Assembly: GCF_036324505.1 (NCBI RefSeq)
Contig: NC_086352.1
Coordinates: 29,158,312 to 29,222,311, forward strand
Direction: 5' to 3'
Source of the DNA: Eleginops maclovinus
Taxonomy: Eukaryota > Chordata > Actinopteri > Perciformes > Eleginopidae
Length of the DNA: 64,000 bases
In this document: one piece after another, positions 1-11,480 of the stretch
Numbering within the stretch: the stretch's first letter is position 1
Layout: each line of letters opens with the position of its first letter
The notes under the pieces: model-generated
What the model was told of the DNA's origin: nothing
Seen by the model: the letters and a program-made list of their open reading frames with translations, nothing else
Databases searched by the model: none
Program-made: the position numbers and the translations under genes

Positions 1-1467
1 AACACATTGAATCATTATGTTTTTCCAGGAAACCTAACCAGTGGTTTGACATACCTAGAAAAGCAAATGTGAACCTGTACTGCAAGTTTTTGAAAGTCTG
101 TAATGTTACGTTTTAAGGAAAGAGTTTAATAGCAACGCCAAATAATCAAAGTCAATATATTAAACCTTAACTGTTTCAAGTTTTTATGCTTAGTACTTAT
201 TTTATTTGAAAATGTTGTTTTTTATGCAATCAACAATAATGAATAATCTTTGGGTGAAACATTTTTGGCTTGCTATTTTTATTAATAAGTCTCTTTTATA
301 AGAAAGCATGGACACCTTTCCTTATTTTAAGGTAATGGAGTTTGTTTAGGTTTCTTAAAGAAAGTTAAATATTATTTTGAGCGACACATTTTCACAAGAG
401 GTTACGCTTCTTTAGCTTCTGTATTTTGAGATCTTTCCTGTTCAAATGTTGTTTCCTGGCACTGAAAGGTACAAGAGGGATTCAAATCAAATACAGTTGC
501 ACTTGATTGGTCTACTGAAACACTGTCTTTTTTTTTAAAGAAGCTACCGAGGACTGTTGTAGAGTGATGATGGAGAGATGTAATGATATTAATGGTTTGT
601 TCTTGCTTACATAAACATGTATTTTATTAAATAGGTGTGAAATATGACACAGGATGTGAACTCAAAGGGTCAAAAAGGCATGGTTCATCTCGACTTCAAA
701 TGAGGTTTGTATTATTAGCAGCTAGTAAAAAAACAAACAACAGTAGCTCCATCATTTTAACTTAACCTTTCAGTCCTATAACTTCAGCTATGCAAGAACT
801 GTACAATAGTGCATACAGCTGTCAAAACTGAACGTGCTGAAGGTTTTCTGAAGGTAGAGCCATGTAGTCAATAGTAACCACTGACCAAAACCTGTTTTAG
901 GTCAGAATTGTTGGTGGCATTTCTCATCCATCTTTCTAAAACTATATTTGAAATAAAAAGGCACATTTGTCGTGTATTAAATAAAAAGACAGACTTGGAT
1001 CAATCCTGCTAACTCACCACACGTGAAAAAGGTGACATGTTGAAAACCCAACCGTGTCCCCAAAGAGATTTTTTTTAAATACTAACATATAAACTACGCA
1101 TTCTGATACACTCTGAGAAGAAAATAAATAAATCTATTATTACCCGACATATTTAATAACTTTCAATGCCAACTTTGTTCTGACAGCTGAACCTGCTGCT
1201 CCTCACAGAGAGAAGAGAGAGAGGCTGTGTGAATGACTTTACATTGTGGAGAATTCTAAACACAGACAGCATACACATTTCTTTCATTATGTGTATGACT
1301 GAATCCCATCAGCCCTCTAATGCGTCTGACCACTGTGGATAACACAAATGAATACTATTTCCTACGCTGATCAGGTCGGGAAAAAACAATGAATAAAAGG
1401 AAGTGCAGATGGAACATTTGCTATAAAGCTGTCATTGAAACTGCTGAAGTATTTTCAAGATATTTAC
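1..1467. other. ciart intron sequence, no feature seen
   Basis: AT-rich sequence between the third ciart coding exon and the window edge. No exon continuing the CIART reading frame, RNA gene or transposon terminus was recognised. One CACGTG occurs at 1020-1025. Confidence 0.5.
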
Positions 1468-1546
1468 CCCATGTCTGGATTCTGAAGGACCCCCATTATT
1501 CTTTGGATCCGGTCCATGGCCACGCTCTCCTGGAAACGGCTGAAAC
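1468..1546 (-). CDS. ciart: ciart third coding exon
   Basis: Seventy-nine bases between acceptor CCCACAG and donor GTAAAT. After completing an Arg codon it reads FSRFQESVAMDRIQRIMGVL and QNPDMG, the CIART signature block. It ends in phase 2 at MG, exactly where the family continues MGERY. That continuation is not in this window. Confidence 0.9.
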
Positions 1547-4500
1547 CTGTGGGACAAAAACAGAGACATGATGAGGAGGAGAGGAGGATGCATGTGGCCT
1601 GACCACTATGACTCAAACCACCTTTTCTATTATGACCTCCTCTGTGTCGTCCTCAGCTCTGTTCGCTGAAGCTTTGACGACTAGACTGAAAGCTAGTTAG
1701 TGGACCCTGAGTACTGATTTTTAATACATTCAACGTCCCCAGAGGATAAATCGTAAGGACTTTGTTAAGCCTCTGAGATTTCCTCTAACAGCACCATGAT
1801 GTTGTGTTTTTGAGTGAAAATGTCTCAACGACTCTATGACATATGGTTTCATGTACATAAATATCAGTATTCGACTCTTACATCTTGAATTTGAAAAGAA
1901 CATTTTGTTCTTCCTGTCAGACCTGATGGAAAGTGGTGGGCCTTTCTTTAGTCATGCCTGTGACTTTGAATAAGTATTAAAAACATATTTATTTAATAAA
2001 TAAAGAGTGGACTGGAGTGTGTTGCATATTAAGAAAGCATTTAATTGCAATATTTTAAGCTGATGACTCCTAGTGGGATTCATGTATTCTGGTCATCACG
2101 TGCTACAGACTATCTCATGCTAGAGACTATTTTATTGCTCTTTTCTGGCACAGCATACAGGAAAGAGAGCAAACAGCAGCTCTTAAATCATACTTCACTT
2201 AAATTGTGAGGCTACAGAGCGTCTTTGATCCGGTCTTTCATCTCTGCAGCACTTTCCGTTTAAAAGGATGCTAAATGACTCGCGAGGCCTTTGATCCTTT
2301 CTTTACTTTGTTCTGCAGCTGTAATATCCAGTCTTTTATTGTGGACATTCAGTTTGAATTATTTCCACGTGCAAAATACTATTTTTTAATTAAAGGAGTA
2401 TAATTTCATTTAGCATCGGAAGCTTTGCATAACTTCTGAATCACTTTGTAATGAACGCTATATCTTAAGTAGGTATTTGATTACAATCAAATGTAGATTT
2501 ATATATTAACAAACCTTCAGTTATCATACAAAGGTGCTGACTCCACTGGGAATTATAAAGGATTGAGGAGTAATTACATCCAAGTAACATGGCGTTATAC
2601 ATCAGTACTGTATTTACAACTAAAAGGAGATATCAGGGGCTTCGATAACAAGTGATGAATTCTGTTCTTTACATCACAAAAAGTAATACAAATAAAAAAA
2701 GGGAGACACTCTTATTGGATTTTATGTTTTGTTTAGCTAAACTCTGATTTGAGCTAAATGCTAACGCTTAGATTTAGCATTTGTGAACTAACCTAATCAT
2801 GTATATTGCAATCAGTTGTGTTAGTGCTTGCACAAATTCATGTTTAGCACAGGAAACTCATTTTGTTGACTACTTGTTGAGATTTAGAATGAATGAGAAT
2901 ATTGGAATTACTGTAGGACATGGTTAGCCTAGTTTAGCATAAAGACTGGAAGCAGGGGGAAATGGCTGTTCTAGCTCTGGCCAGCTGTCCTAAGGTTTAT
3001 TGGTTAATACTTCCTTCCTTTAATAAGTACAGAAACAGAGAGAGAAAAATAACATTTATATATTTTTTAAACATAACGTTATATGCAATGTGAGCGCTGC
3101 AGAAACAAAAAACTTTAAATATATCTAATCTAAATGTGACGTCACCACAGCAGTAAATCTTTTCTCTGTTGGCACATGTGTGGGTCTTATTCGGAAGAAC
3201 ATCCAGTGAAATGGTTTATAATCACCTCAGTTTTACGTCAACCATCCTCACATGATCTATCTATCTTTGGCAGTGTGATCTGCACACATCGTGTCCATTC
3301 ATGAACCTGCAGAGCACTCCTGTTGAAAGCTGGGATTAGACACTTACGTTCAGAGTACCTGCCTGATCTCAGGCCCTGCAGGATGGACGACAAAGGTTGG
3401 ATGTAGCACTGCAGCTCGGCGCACTGTGTGGAACAGATAAGTGAGTTAGCATTCATGCTATCAGTGCACTATTAGAAAGTGCTTTCTAATAGCTAATAGC
3501 AGCGCACTGCTTATTGCTTTCCTATAATAAATCATGTAATCGCCAAGACCTAAGTTAATTTATAGAGTAGTGTGTCTGTGTGCGGCATAACATGTACAGT
3601 TTATATGAATATATATAATATAATAAAAATGTTTCTTCACTTGCTCATTTTGTGAAACGCTCATTGATTTACGGGTAAGTGGCTGATAACCCATTTACGA
3701 GCGCTCCAGTTTGATGCCATTAGTCCAGTTTTAACACAGAAGGTAAATGTCCACAGGCGCTTTAATAAGAGGCTGCCTTTAACAGCTGGCAGATGCTAAT
3801 GGAGAAAGTGATAGCAATCGACAGCTTCACACGTGGCTCGCCAAGCCGTGCGTCGCCTTCAGACGGATACAGGACACCCAGCATCACGGGACTGCCATGA
3901 AAACTGGCACCATCAGATCCTCTTACACTGTTTGATATCACCAGGTTGGCATTCGATGCCTCGCTGCAGCTACTCTGTCATCTGGAGCTGTAGTTTACTT
4001 TTAGGTTGCACATACTTTCCCATGGCAGCTTCCCAGTGCTTTTTACATTTCTGTTATTGATTTCTAGTAACACATTTTTGACATACAGGCAGACAGCTTC
4101 ATATGGCCTTCAGCAGTAAACTGCAATTGAAGAATCCTCTTTTAGCTGCATTGCATTATGGTGTTTCTGCTACTGTGATTCAAGACAGTTATCTGTCTCT
4201 TTTCTGTCTTTGTGAAACAATATGTGGACGCACCTGTTTTATTCTAAGCCTATGGGCTGTTTTCTATGGCTTAACTTACACTCTCGCCTCCCAAAAATTA
4301 CATTTTCATACCAGAAAAAAAAAAATAGACTTAAGATTTAGGTTTATAACCTATTTGAGAGCGTGACATTTCATATTGTGTTATGTTTGGGAAAGAACGT
4401 CACCCGTATGAAATGTGCTCCTGATCCTTCTTTTCAAATCATTCTGCTGAGACTACACTTATTACTGCTTCAGTGGATTTGGGGTCATCTCACGCTCATT

Positions 4501-5986
4501 TACAGGTTTTAATTTGATATTGTCTCTCTACTGTGACATGTTTACATGCTTTAATGTTCGAAAATGTTTTTTATTTTTTCTCATACTGCCTGTACCTATT
4601 TGGCCCCTCTGTCTGAAACCAGAGCCCAGTGTGCTCTGATTGGCTGGCAGGTTCTGTTGATCGGTCAACCAACCACTTAGAGATGTCCCTCCCCTTAGCC
4701 TTTCAGGTACGATGTGTTGGAGTGCTAGCCAATTGAAACGTTACCTAGTGATGTCACTATGTTACGAAAAATTCAAAGGTGGCGTTTGAGGCGGGGGACG
4801 GCGGAAAAATCCCCAAGAGGTCATTTTGCAATTTTAGTCTTTGCAGACCATTTACATGCACAAAACCCATAGAACACACTACAGCTCCTTCACCTTTAAG
4901 TTGTGAATCATTTGTTGCAATTTCTTTTCAACTTCTAGTGGCATCTAAAATAATCTACATGTAAAATAATGCTACATTTGGTAACAGACAGAAAAAGCAG
5001 CTCAAGCAGCAGCCTGAAGCTCCAGAGAGACATGTTTTCTCCTGTTTGGTGTAGGAACTTCACTGGTCTCACAGACCATCCAACGCCTGTAAGATGAACT
5101 GGAACACCAACTGTGAGCCAGACGTCACCGGATCTCTAACATGACTGTTTGACTTCACTTGCTCTTATGTCTGGATGGGAGCAAATCCCTGCAGTGGGTT
5201 CAACATCTGGAGGAAAGTGACTAAATAAGATAGATTATTCAAGTACTTTTTTTTAACTCCCGGTAGCAATAATCTGGTTTATCCGAAATGCAAACTTGGA
5301 GATTTGATGCATCATGGACTTATATTTGTATGTAATTAAGATAAACCTAGAGGCCAAATGACAGCTTTAGAGAGGCTATCACTCTTTTATCCTGAGAGTC
5401 AGACCGAAAAGACTAAAACTAAAAAGAAACACTTTCTGGGAGATATCTGAAGTCTGACTGAGTTTTTTAAAGGAATACAGTTACACTACTGAGGAAAACC
5501 AAAGGAACAACATATATAGACTGTGTTAAATACATTTGCACAAAAACAGTATTCATTAAATCTCACCTTCTGCGAGAATAGTTCATTTTCTGCGTCTGTT
5601 TGAGTCTTTTCACAGAGTCCCTCCACATGAGCGCTGTGCACTCTCTTCCTGGTGTAATGATGATTTGACCCCGCTGAGAGCTGCTCACACACAGAAGTTA
5701 ATCCCTGAACTGGACTGAGCGTCGGAGTCTGCGAGGCGGTTGGAGTCTCAGCGTGGGTCCCACAGCTGCCTCCGTCTTTACAGTCACAGTAGCCGCTCCG
5801 CCTCCTGCCCTGCTGTGTCGCTCCACAGTGCATGCAGCTTGGAGGAGCTTTCCATGTGGATGAGGTTGATGATGGCGGTACAGGCGACTCCTCTGCTTGA
5901 TGAGGACTTAATCTTGTTGGGCTGTCGTAGTCATCCTCATCGCTGGCGAGCCAGTCAATGGAGTAATCCGAGTCTGAGGTCGACAT
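1468..5986 (-). CDS. ciart: ciart (CHRONO), circadian transcriptional repressor; partial, 3' end off the left edge
   Basis: Three exons join in phase on the minus strand: 5567-5986 (phase 0 out), 3348-3423 (phase 1 out) and 1468-1546 (phase 2 out), all with GT-AG junctions, giving about 191 residues. The translation carries the CIART core: NELFSQK joins CAELQCYIQPLSSILQGLRS, then RFQESVAMDRIQRIMGVLQN and PDMG. Known for the family: CIART/CHRONO is a nuclear repressor of CLOCK:BMAL1, feeding back on the circadian oscillator. The N-terminal 100 residues are acidic and Ser/Pro-rich, with no fold visible, and a Cys-rich stretch (CMHCGATQ...CDCKDGG) around residues 50-75. The conserved C-terminal part (human protein about 385 residues) must be encoded left of position 1. 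I found no matching exon in 1-1467. The start codon is the first in-frame ATG of the exon. Identification rests on the conserved helical core and is firm. Confidence 0.9.
1547..3347 (-). other. ciart intron
   Basis: AT-rich intron with normal GT-AG ends. It has two CACGTG motifs (2097-2102, 2366-2371). Bases 2755-2960 resemble the dispersed gctaac/tagcat-rich sequence seen again near 45.3 and 54.3 kb. No gene within. Confidence 0.6.
3348..3423 (-). CDS. ciart: ciart second coding exon
   Basis: Seventy-six bases between acceptor CACACAG and donor GTAAGTG. It encodes CAELQCYIQPLSSILQGLRS and GRYSE plus one base, the most conserved helix of the CIART family (human has a closely similar KELQ...PLTDLLNGLK segment). 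Phase 0 in and phase 1 out matches the flanking exons exactly. Confidence 0.9.
3424..5566 (-). other. ciart intron with MITE fragment
   Basis: The intron between the first two coding exons. It contains a CACGTG at 3830-3835 and an internally preserved MITE copy at about 4520-4905 (listed separately). The remainder shows no recognisable gene. Confidence 0.6.
4520..4905. repeat. MITE family B, internal fragment
   Basis: Shares long colinear blocks with the copies at 18.8, 20.3, 33.3 and 49.7 kb: a ctgtctgaaaccagagccca block, a ctctgattgg block, cccttagcct, gatgtcactatgttac and accatttacatgcac. The outer GGGGCCCTATTATGC-type ends are missing, so this copy is truncated at both termini. Confidence 0.75.
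5567..5986 (-). CDS. ciart: ciart first coding exon
   Basis: Encodes residues 1-140, beginning MSTSDSDYSIDWLASDEDDY and ending ELFSQK at donor AAG|GTGAGA. The exon reaches back to an acceptor CGGCAG at 6027-6029, leaving about 40 bases of 5' untranslated sequence that include two upstream ATGs out of frame with the main start. The segment around residues 107-140 (YTRKRVHSAHVEGLCEKTQT onward) begins the conserved CIART region; the part before it is low-complexity and acidic. Confidence 0.88.
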
Positions 5987-6029
5987 GTTGGAGATACAGG
6001 CTCATCCAGCCGTAAGCATCACGCATCTG

Positions 6030-7960
6030 CCGGGTAAAGACATCGTATTGTAAACTGCACATCAAAATAAATATCTTAAAGTGTGTCAAGTGTTTCTGTG
6101 GAGCAGTTTGGTAATACTGAACATTATAACCTCTTAATCACACTCAATTTGGTCGACAGATTGTATTTTAAACTCAAGTTTAGATCCCAAACTTGACACT
6201 AAATATGTCGGACTTGATCTTTTAGGTAAATGTGTGTAAAATGAGGCACCAGACCTCGATTATTTGCATTGGATGTGTTTGTGCAGCAATTAAACATTGA
6301 ATTTGTGCATGAATATAGCACATAGCTTTAAAACAGACCTAGAACAAGACATAAATCATAATGCCAAAAAAACTGTTACAAGATGATTTGAACAACACTA
6401 CAGCTACCTTTATGTGAAATAACAGGATAAAAGATTTTTGTTTAAGAGGTTTGTCCTCAGAAATGGTCCAATCAATGCCAACATTGCTATTATTGCTTAG
6501 TGAGATAACATTTCTGGGAGTATTTTTACTTAAATTCTGTACAACCAAACAGGATACACAAATAAACTGTAATAATAGGGGAAAGTGTTGTAATTTTATA
6601 ATGAATATACAAAATAAACAAATAAAACTTGTTTATTTAAAGACACTTAACTCCCTCACGTCATTACACATAAGATTAAGAAATGAAAGACGTAAACCTT
6701 TTCTTTTCGTCTACAAATATTTTAAATAATTGGTTATGTCATTTATCAAGCCAAATGCCAGATATTCACTTGATTGTCAAATGTCTTTAATTCTTTTTTA
6801 AAAAATAATTATACATTTGAATGAAATAGCTTTGCTTTCAGACGGATTGTTTAAAAATGACAGCTAACTCTGTGAGAGGAATCATTTCCTAGAATTGAAG
6901 ATTAGGAAAAAAAGATTATCCGAAAGGTAATGTAAATTAACAGTTTCAAGTTGCAGATCTACAAAAACACAGAATAAATTAACAAAACTCAGGGATTCTG
7001 TATTTTTCAGTAGAATTATAATAATCCATGCAGAACTGAAGAAGGTCTTAAACAATACATTTACACTAGAGCTAACTCTAACAGATATTGATTTCGATCA
7101 TTTTAATAATTTTCATGGATCATTTAGTCTTTTTTGAATATAAGAAAAAAGCAGAATTTAAAATCCCTAAATATTTTATTTACTCTTTGAAAACCAGCAA
7201 ATATGTTACTTCATCAAACTTAAATATGACAAAGATTTGTTTTAATGGTTTCAGAATTAGCAGACACATTTTAATCACGTCATTGAGAAGTTAAATTATA
7301 GAAGATGTTCTTTTTTTACATTGTTGGTTGGCTTGACAAAAAGTACACGTTGTTGTTTTTGTGGGAGACTGCCCTCTGTATTTTTCGATCCTAGCTACGG
7401 CCCTGGTCCAGTACGTTCCCAGTATAGCCCGTACTGTACATGTGCCGGAGTCCTGCAGACATTACAGCACAGCCCCCTGAAATGACTGAATATTCAGGCC
7501 AGGAGATTAAATAACCCTCCTCTGCCTTTTCAAATGGGCAGGTCGTCCACCATTATGTAAGAAAAAACATCCAAACACATGGACCTGTTTCCCCTCGCCT
7601 GTCAATTCACATGCTCACACGCTGCTGATACAAGTGATTTTCTCAACTTCGCTTAAAAAAACAACACATGCCACAGTCATACCCAGAAAAAAACATTAAT
7701 GTATCACCAAATTACGTTTAAATCATGCCGTAATGAATACAATGTTATACACAATAACCTGTTCTGTGTCGTTATCACGGTGCATAGCTGCATTTCAACC
7801 CCAAAACATCTCCTCTAAAATCCAGCGTTTAATGCTAGCAATCCCTCCTCTATTTTTAGTCATTACATACTAAAATGAAATAAATACAGGTGAGTTAAGA
7901 ATGAAGGCGGTAAGGTGTGTGTGTAGTGTAGCGTGTGACAGAGAGAGAGCAGCAGACCGT
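6030..7960 (-). other. First ciart intron
   Basis: AT-rich, no coding exon seen. The short reading frames here have no family resemblance and no splice context. The only notable site is the D-box-like octamer at 7553. Confidence 0.5.
7553..7560. promoter_or_regulatory. D-box-like TTATGTAA in first ciart intron
   Basis: A perfect TTATGTAA, the consensus site of PAR-bZIP (DBP/TEF/HLF) and E4BP4/NFIL3 factors, lies about 400 bases inside the first intron. An 8-mer is expected by chance roughly once in this length of DNA, so only its clock-gene context makes it notable. Confidence 0.25.
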
Positions 7961-7967
7961 CCCTTAC

Positions 7968-8193
7968 CAGAAGTGAACCGTGTGTTTCCCGTTCGGCGCG
8001 GTGAGTTGAGGGCACGCGGCAGACAGCAGAGTATGTGCGGACGCGCTGACGGACGGAGCCGACTGATGAAGATGGAGTGAAACCATGAAAGCAGGAGTCC
8101 CATCCAGCCCGTGCAGCCTCTCCCTGGGCAACGTGTCGGAGAGAGGCGGGGCACTACCCTCTCCTCTCTCCGCCGAGCTGGAACTCCGCACCG

Positions 8194-8198
<5 letters not shown>
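7968..8198 (-). promoter_or_regulatory. ciart: Probable ciart 5' untranslated first exon
   Basis: A relatively GC- and CpG-rich stretch ends on the minus strand at a good donor (TTCTG|GTAAGGG, last exon base 7968). The acceptor in front of the ATG exon (6027-6029) would be its partner. No start codon compatible with the CIART frame is visible, so it reads as a noncoding leader. The transcription start is not determinable by eye. A 52-bp CT/AG tract (8199-8250) bounds it upstream. The link to ciart is inferred from strand, splice signals and distance. Confidence 0.55.

Positions 8199-8250
<52 letters not shown>
8199..8250. repeat. (CT)n microsatellite, 52 bp, followed by three 10-bp units
   Basis: Pure CT dinucleotide run, then three copies of the 10-mer gtctctcact at 8251-8280. 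It lies at the upstream edge of the probable ciart first exon, so length variation could affect that promoter. Confidence 0.95.
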
Positions 8251-8258
<8 letters not shown>

Positions 8259-8300
8259 CTGTCTCTCACTGTCTCTCACCCTCTCTCCCAATCTCTCTCC

Positions 8301-8301
<1 letters not shown>

Positions 8302-8377
<76 letters not shown>
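8302..8377. repeat. (AC)n microsatellite, about 76 bp
   Basis: Uninterrupted AC dinucleotides. Together with the CT tract 50 bases away it makes a compound purine-pyrimidine element in the ciart upstream region. Confidence 0.95.
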
Positions 8378-8379
<2 letters not shown>

Positions 8380-8408
8380 TGGAAAAATAAATAAAACTGT
8401 TGGGAACA

Positions 8409-8414
8409 CACGTG
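8409..8414. promoter_or_regulatory. Canonical E-box CACGTG upstream of ciart
   Basis: Perfect palindromic CACGTG about 210 bases beyond the CT tract that caps the probable ciart first exon. CLOCK:BMAL1 binds this motif, and Chrono is a known E-box-driven gene in mammals. A second copy lies at 8498-8503. Confidence 0.5.
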
Positions 8415-8497
8415 ATCATGTCGTAACGAAACAATGTAACGTCACCGCCCGTGGTCCTTCAATTAAACTCTCCCATTGGATCAGAGTCGCACTGCAG

Positions 8498-8503
8498 CAC
8501 GTG
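8498..8503. promoter_or_regulatory. Second canonical E-box CACGTG upstream of ciart
   Basis: Perfect CACGTG 89 bases from the first, with an inverted CCAAT box (ATTGG on the plus strand, 8475-8479) between them and a TGACGT half-site nearby on the minus strand. The cluster looks like a proximal promoter read leftward toward ciart. Confidence 0.5.
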
Positions 8504-8530
8504 AGCGCAGGAGTTAATTAATGCTGCGTT

Positions 8531-9770
8531 AAAGGGCAACTTGGAAAGAAAAACTGAAAAACAAAAAGTTCAAATGTTATAGCCTACACTACTGTATATT
8601 GGTGACACAATCACAATACAAATATGTATGGCCAAAATTAACGGATAGAAAACAACAACTTTCACATTAAAATGAGCAAATAAGATTGACCTCTGAAAAT
8701 AGAATATAAATATATTTTATTTTAAACACACTGGTGGAAGTAATTCTCAAAACCTTTAATAGGAGCAATACTACAGACAGATATTCTTATTTTATTTTTC
8801 ATTAAAACATATTTTTGCTAAAAAGTCAAATGTATTCCCATCCAAATATACTCAAAATGTATAGTAATCATTCACAATATTCTCAATATATCATGCCCAA
8901 CCCTACAGTTGGCTGGTTGTAGGACTGAAGCTATCATTGGTGTGGCTGCCCACACACTCATTGTTTAATCCTTGCACCAGTACAATGGAGGCTCATCTGA
9001 CCACTGAGCAATATTTAACCTGAATGGAGAATGAGTTGCATAGACATGAGTCATGACCCATTTCCTGTTTGAGGTTTTCCTGCCAACTGTGTCATAGCAC
9101 AAATGTTCTGGGCAGCAGGAATGTTGAAACTATCCAATAAATCAAGGACAAACTACTCGCAAGCAAATCTACTGCAGATGATGCATAATACTCCCTGAAA
9201 GGACTCAGTCTTAGTAAATGGTTGTGTTTGTTTTTTACACTATGACATTTTCCCACAGTTGCATGTTATAGGTCAAAATATATCGCCATTCTAATGGTAT
9301 CTTTGTATGACCCTGTAAGGTCTTGATAGGTAAACTCCTTCTACAGACCTTGAGCTAAGCTAAAATAAGCAAGGCTAAACTGTTTGTGTGTGTATGTATA
9401 TAACCAGTATATTGCATAGACAGTATTAATAAGTGACACTGTTTGTACAACAGGCCATGTGAGACTGCGCTATCAGTAAATGTATTTTGTCAGAACACAC
9501 ACACACACAGATTCTAGTCATTTATTACCATCTGCTATGCTGGTTTTGTTTTAAGCTTTTGATTCTGCATGGCTCCTAGTTAAACACTGACTGTACTGTA
9601 CTCTGGGAACTCCAGAACTACTTCGCCAGGTGTTTACTGTATATTTGTGTCTGTATACTGATTTTGTGATAAAGTTGTGAACATACATCTACAGATGCAT
9701 CTGGCCCCACATCTTCAGTGATGTTTCTTGAATCATTGGGCGTTTCGGGTATTTAAACATCATACACGCT
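8531..9770. other. Intergenic, nothing recognised
   Basis: AT-rich sequence upstream of ciart on the minus strand. A short (CA)n run occurs near 9496. No exon, RNA or transposon terminus identified. Confidence 0.5.
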
Positions 9771-9773
9771 CTT

Positions 9774-10640
9774 TCAGATGACCCAGCCAGGGCTGATTAG
9801 GCACCAGCTTGGGTCCAGATGGCTAGCTTCTACCGACTCCACCTGTCTCTTTTCTGGAGCCACAGCTATCATCATCTTCAGTAGTACTGCAGATGGATCC
9901 CCTTTTCCTTTTTCACTCAATGCCCAACATGCTGAGGGCTCTGGCCAAAGAACAAGCAACAAAACCCCTTCATTCAAACTCCACTGCTTCACAGAGTCAA
10001 TTCCTGACCCAATAGCTTCAGCTACAGACTTTAGGACCTGATCGTGCCTCGAACGGTACGGTCTATCACTAAGTGCCTTTGAGCAGCAGCTGAGGATTGG
10101 CTCCAGGGTTCCTCAGTTGGATCACTGTGGGTATGCTGGTGACTCTTCTTTGATGGGCTTGTGAGCACATCGTACACTACCTGAACAAGAACCTTGATGC
10201 ATTGTCGCTCTGCTTCCCAAAGCTCAGTCCATGTTACTTATCTCTCGATCGCATTCTCCGTTCTTCTCCATGCTCCCTGTTGTGTCATACCCATCACCTT
10301 GCAGGTTCTATGAGGATGTTGCATTATCCCAGCTCCTGCTCTCTCTGGGTCGCCGTATTTCTACTTTAGATGTTTGTCTATTACTTCCTTAAAGTACGCC
10401 AGTTTTCCACCTTGTGTCTGTCCCAGGAACTCCTTGGTTAACTGGAAGGGGTTGGCAATAAAGATAGCAAATTTGTCTTCGCCACCTACAATGCCACCCT
10501 GTGGAGGACCTGAATCTTCTTTCTGAGGATGCAGGTCATTGTAAGCCAATGTGCTCCTCTTCCCCCACCTCCTTGAACTCAGATTTCAGTGACTTCAACT
10601 CCTTCCTGATGTTTTGGATTCTTACCACTCATACAAGCAT
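9774..10640 (-). mobile_element. Decayed non-LTR retroelement fragment (reverse transcriptase and endonuclease-type ORF)
   Basis: In shifting minus-strand frames the region reads like the 3' half of a fish retroelement ORF. Order from upstream: NPFQLTKEFLGQTQGGKLAY (about 10410-10470), WTELWEAERQ then VYDVLTSPS (about 10160-10240), then SRHDQVLKSVAEAIGSGI (about 10000-10050). The pattern, W-x-E-L-W then VYD-L-PS then a GRYRWRHD-V-L-like motif, is what I recall from unannotated fish reverse transcriptases with a C-terminal restriction-like endonuclease. Several frameshifts and stops break it, and Cys/His motifs are lost. No intact protein remains. The family assignment is from memory and moderate. 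Confidence 0.45.
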
Positions 10641-11071
10641 AAGAGGCAATCACCAAACTTTATGGGTATGGCGTTGAGACCAAAATGAAGGCTGAAGATG
10701 GGTGTGGTCTGTGACCGAAGGTAATAGTCTTTTAATAATGATATCAGAAAGTGTCAAGGCCTTATTATTAACCAAACTTGCCTTGAGGCTCAAGGTATGT
10801 ATGCAGTTAGACAGTACAAACTAAATTAGAAACAGAGATTAGACATATTTCCAAGAGAAAAATGTTTAGTTAAGGTGTCAAATAATTCCATGAAGTATGT
10901 GAAATGCAAATTATCTGGAACTGACACTGAAATACTTTTACTTCTACTGCTCTTCTACTCCAGGACAAGTATTATGTCATGTCTCCGCCTCTCCTGCTGG
11001 TCACATGTAGCTTTCTGTCCTGCTGTCCACAGACTTCTTCACATGACTCAGACTCACTCTGCAATCTTCAC

Positions 11072-11244
<173 letters not shown>

Positions 11245-11319
11245 TTCACTGCAGGCTCTGAACATGTGACTCCAGATATATTTCAATGCAGTTATGTAAC
11301 TCTGATCCCTCTATCTGCC

Positions 11320-11480
<161 letters not shown>

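Noticed and set aside
7870..8521. Several 100-136-residue frames across the CT/CA tracts
   Set aside because: Pure dinucleotide translation (Ser-Leu and Thr-His runs); low-complexity artefacts.
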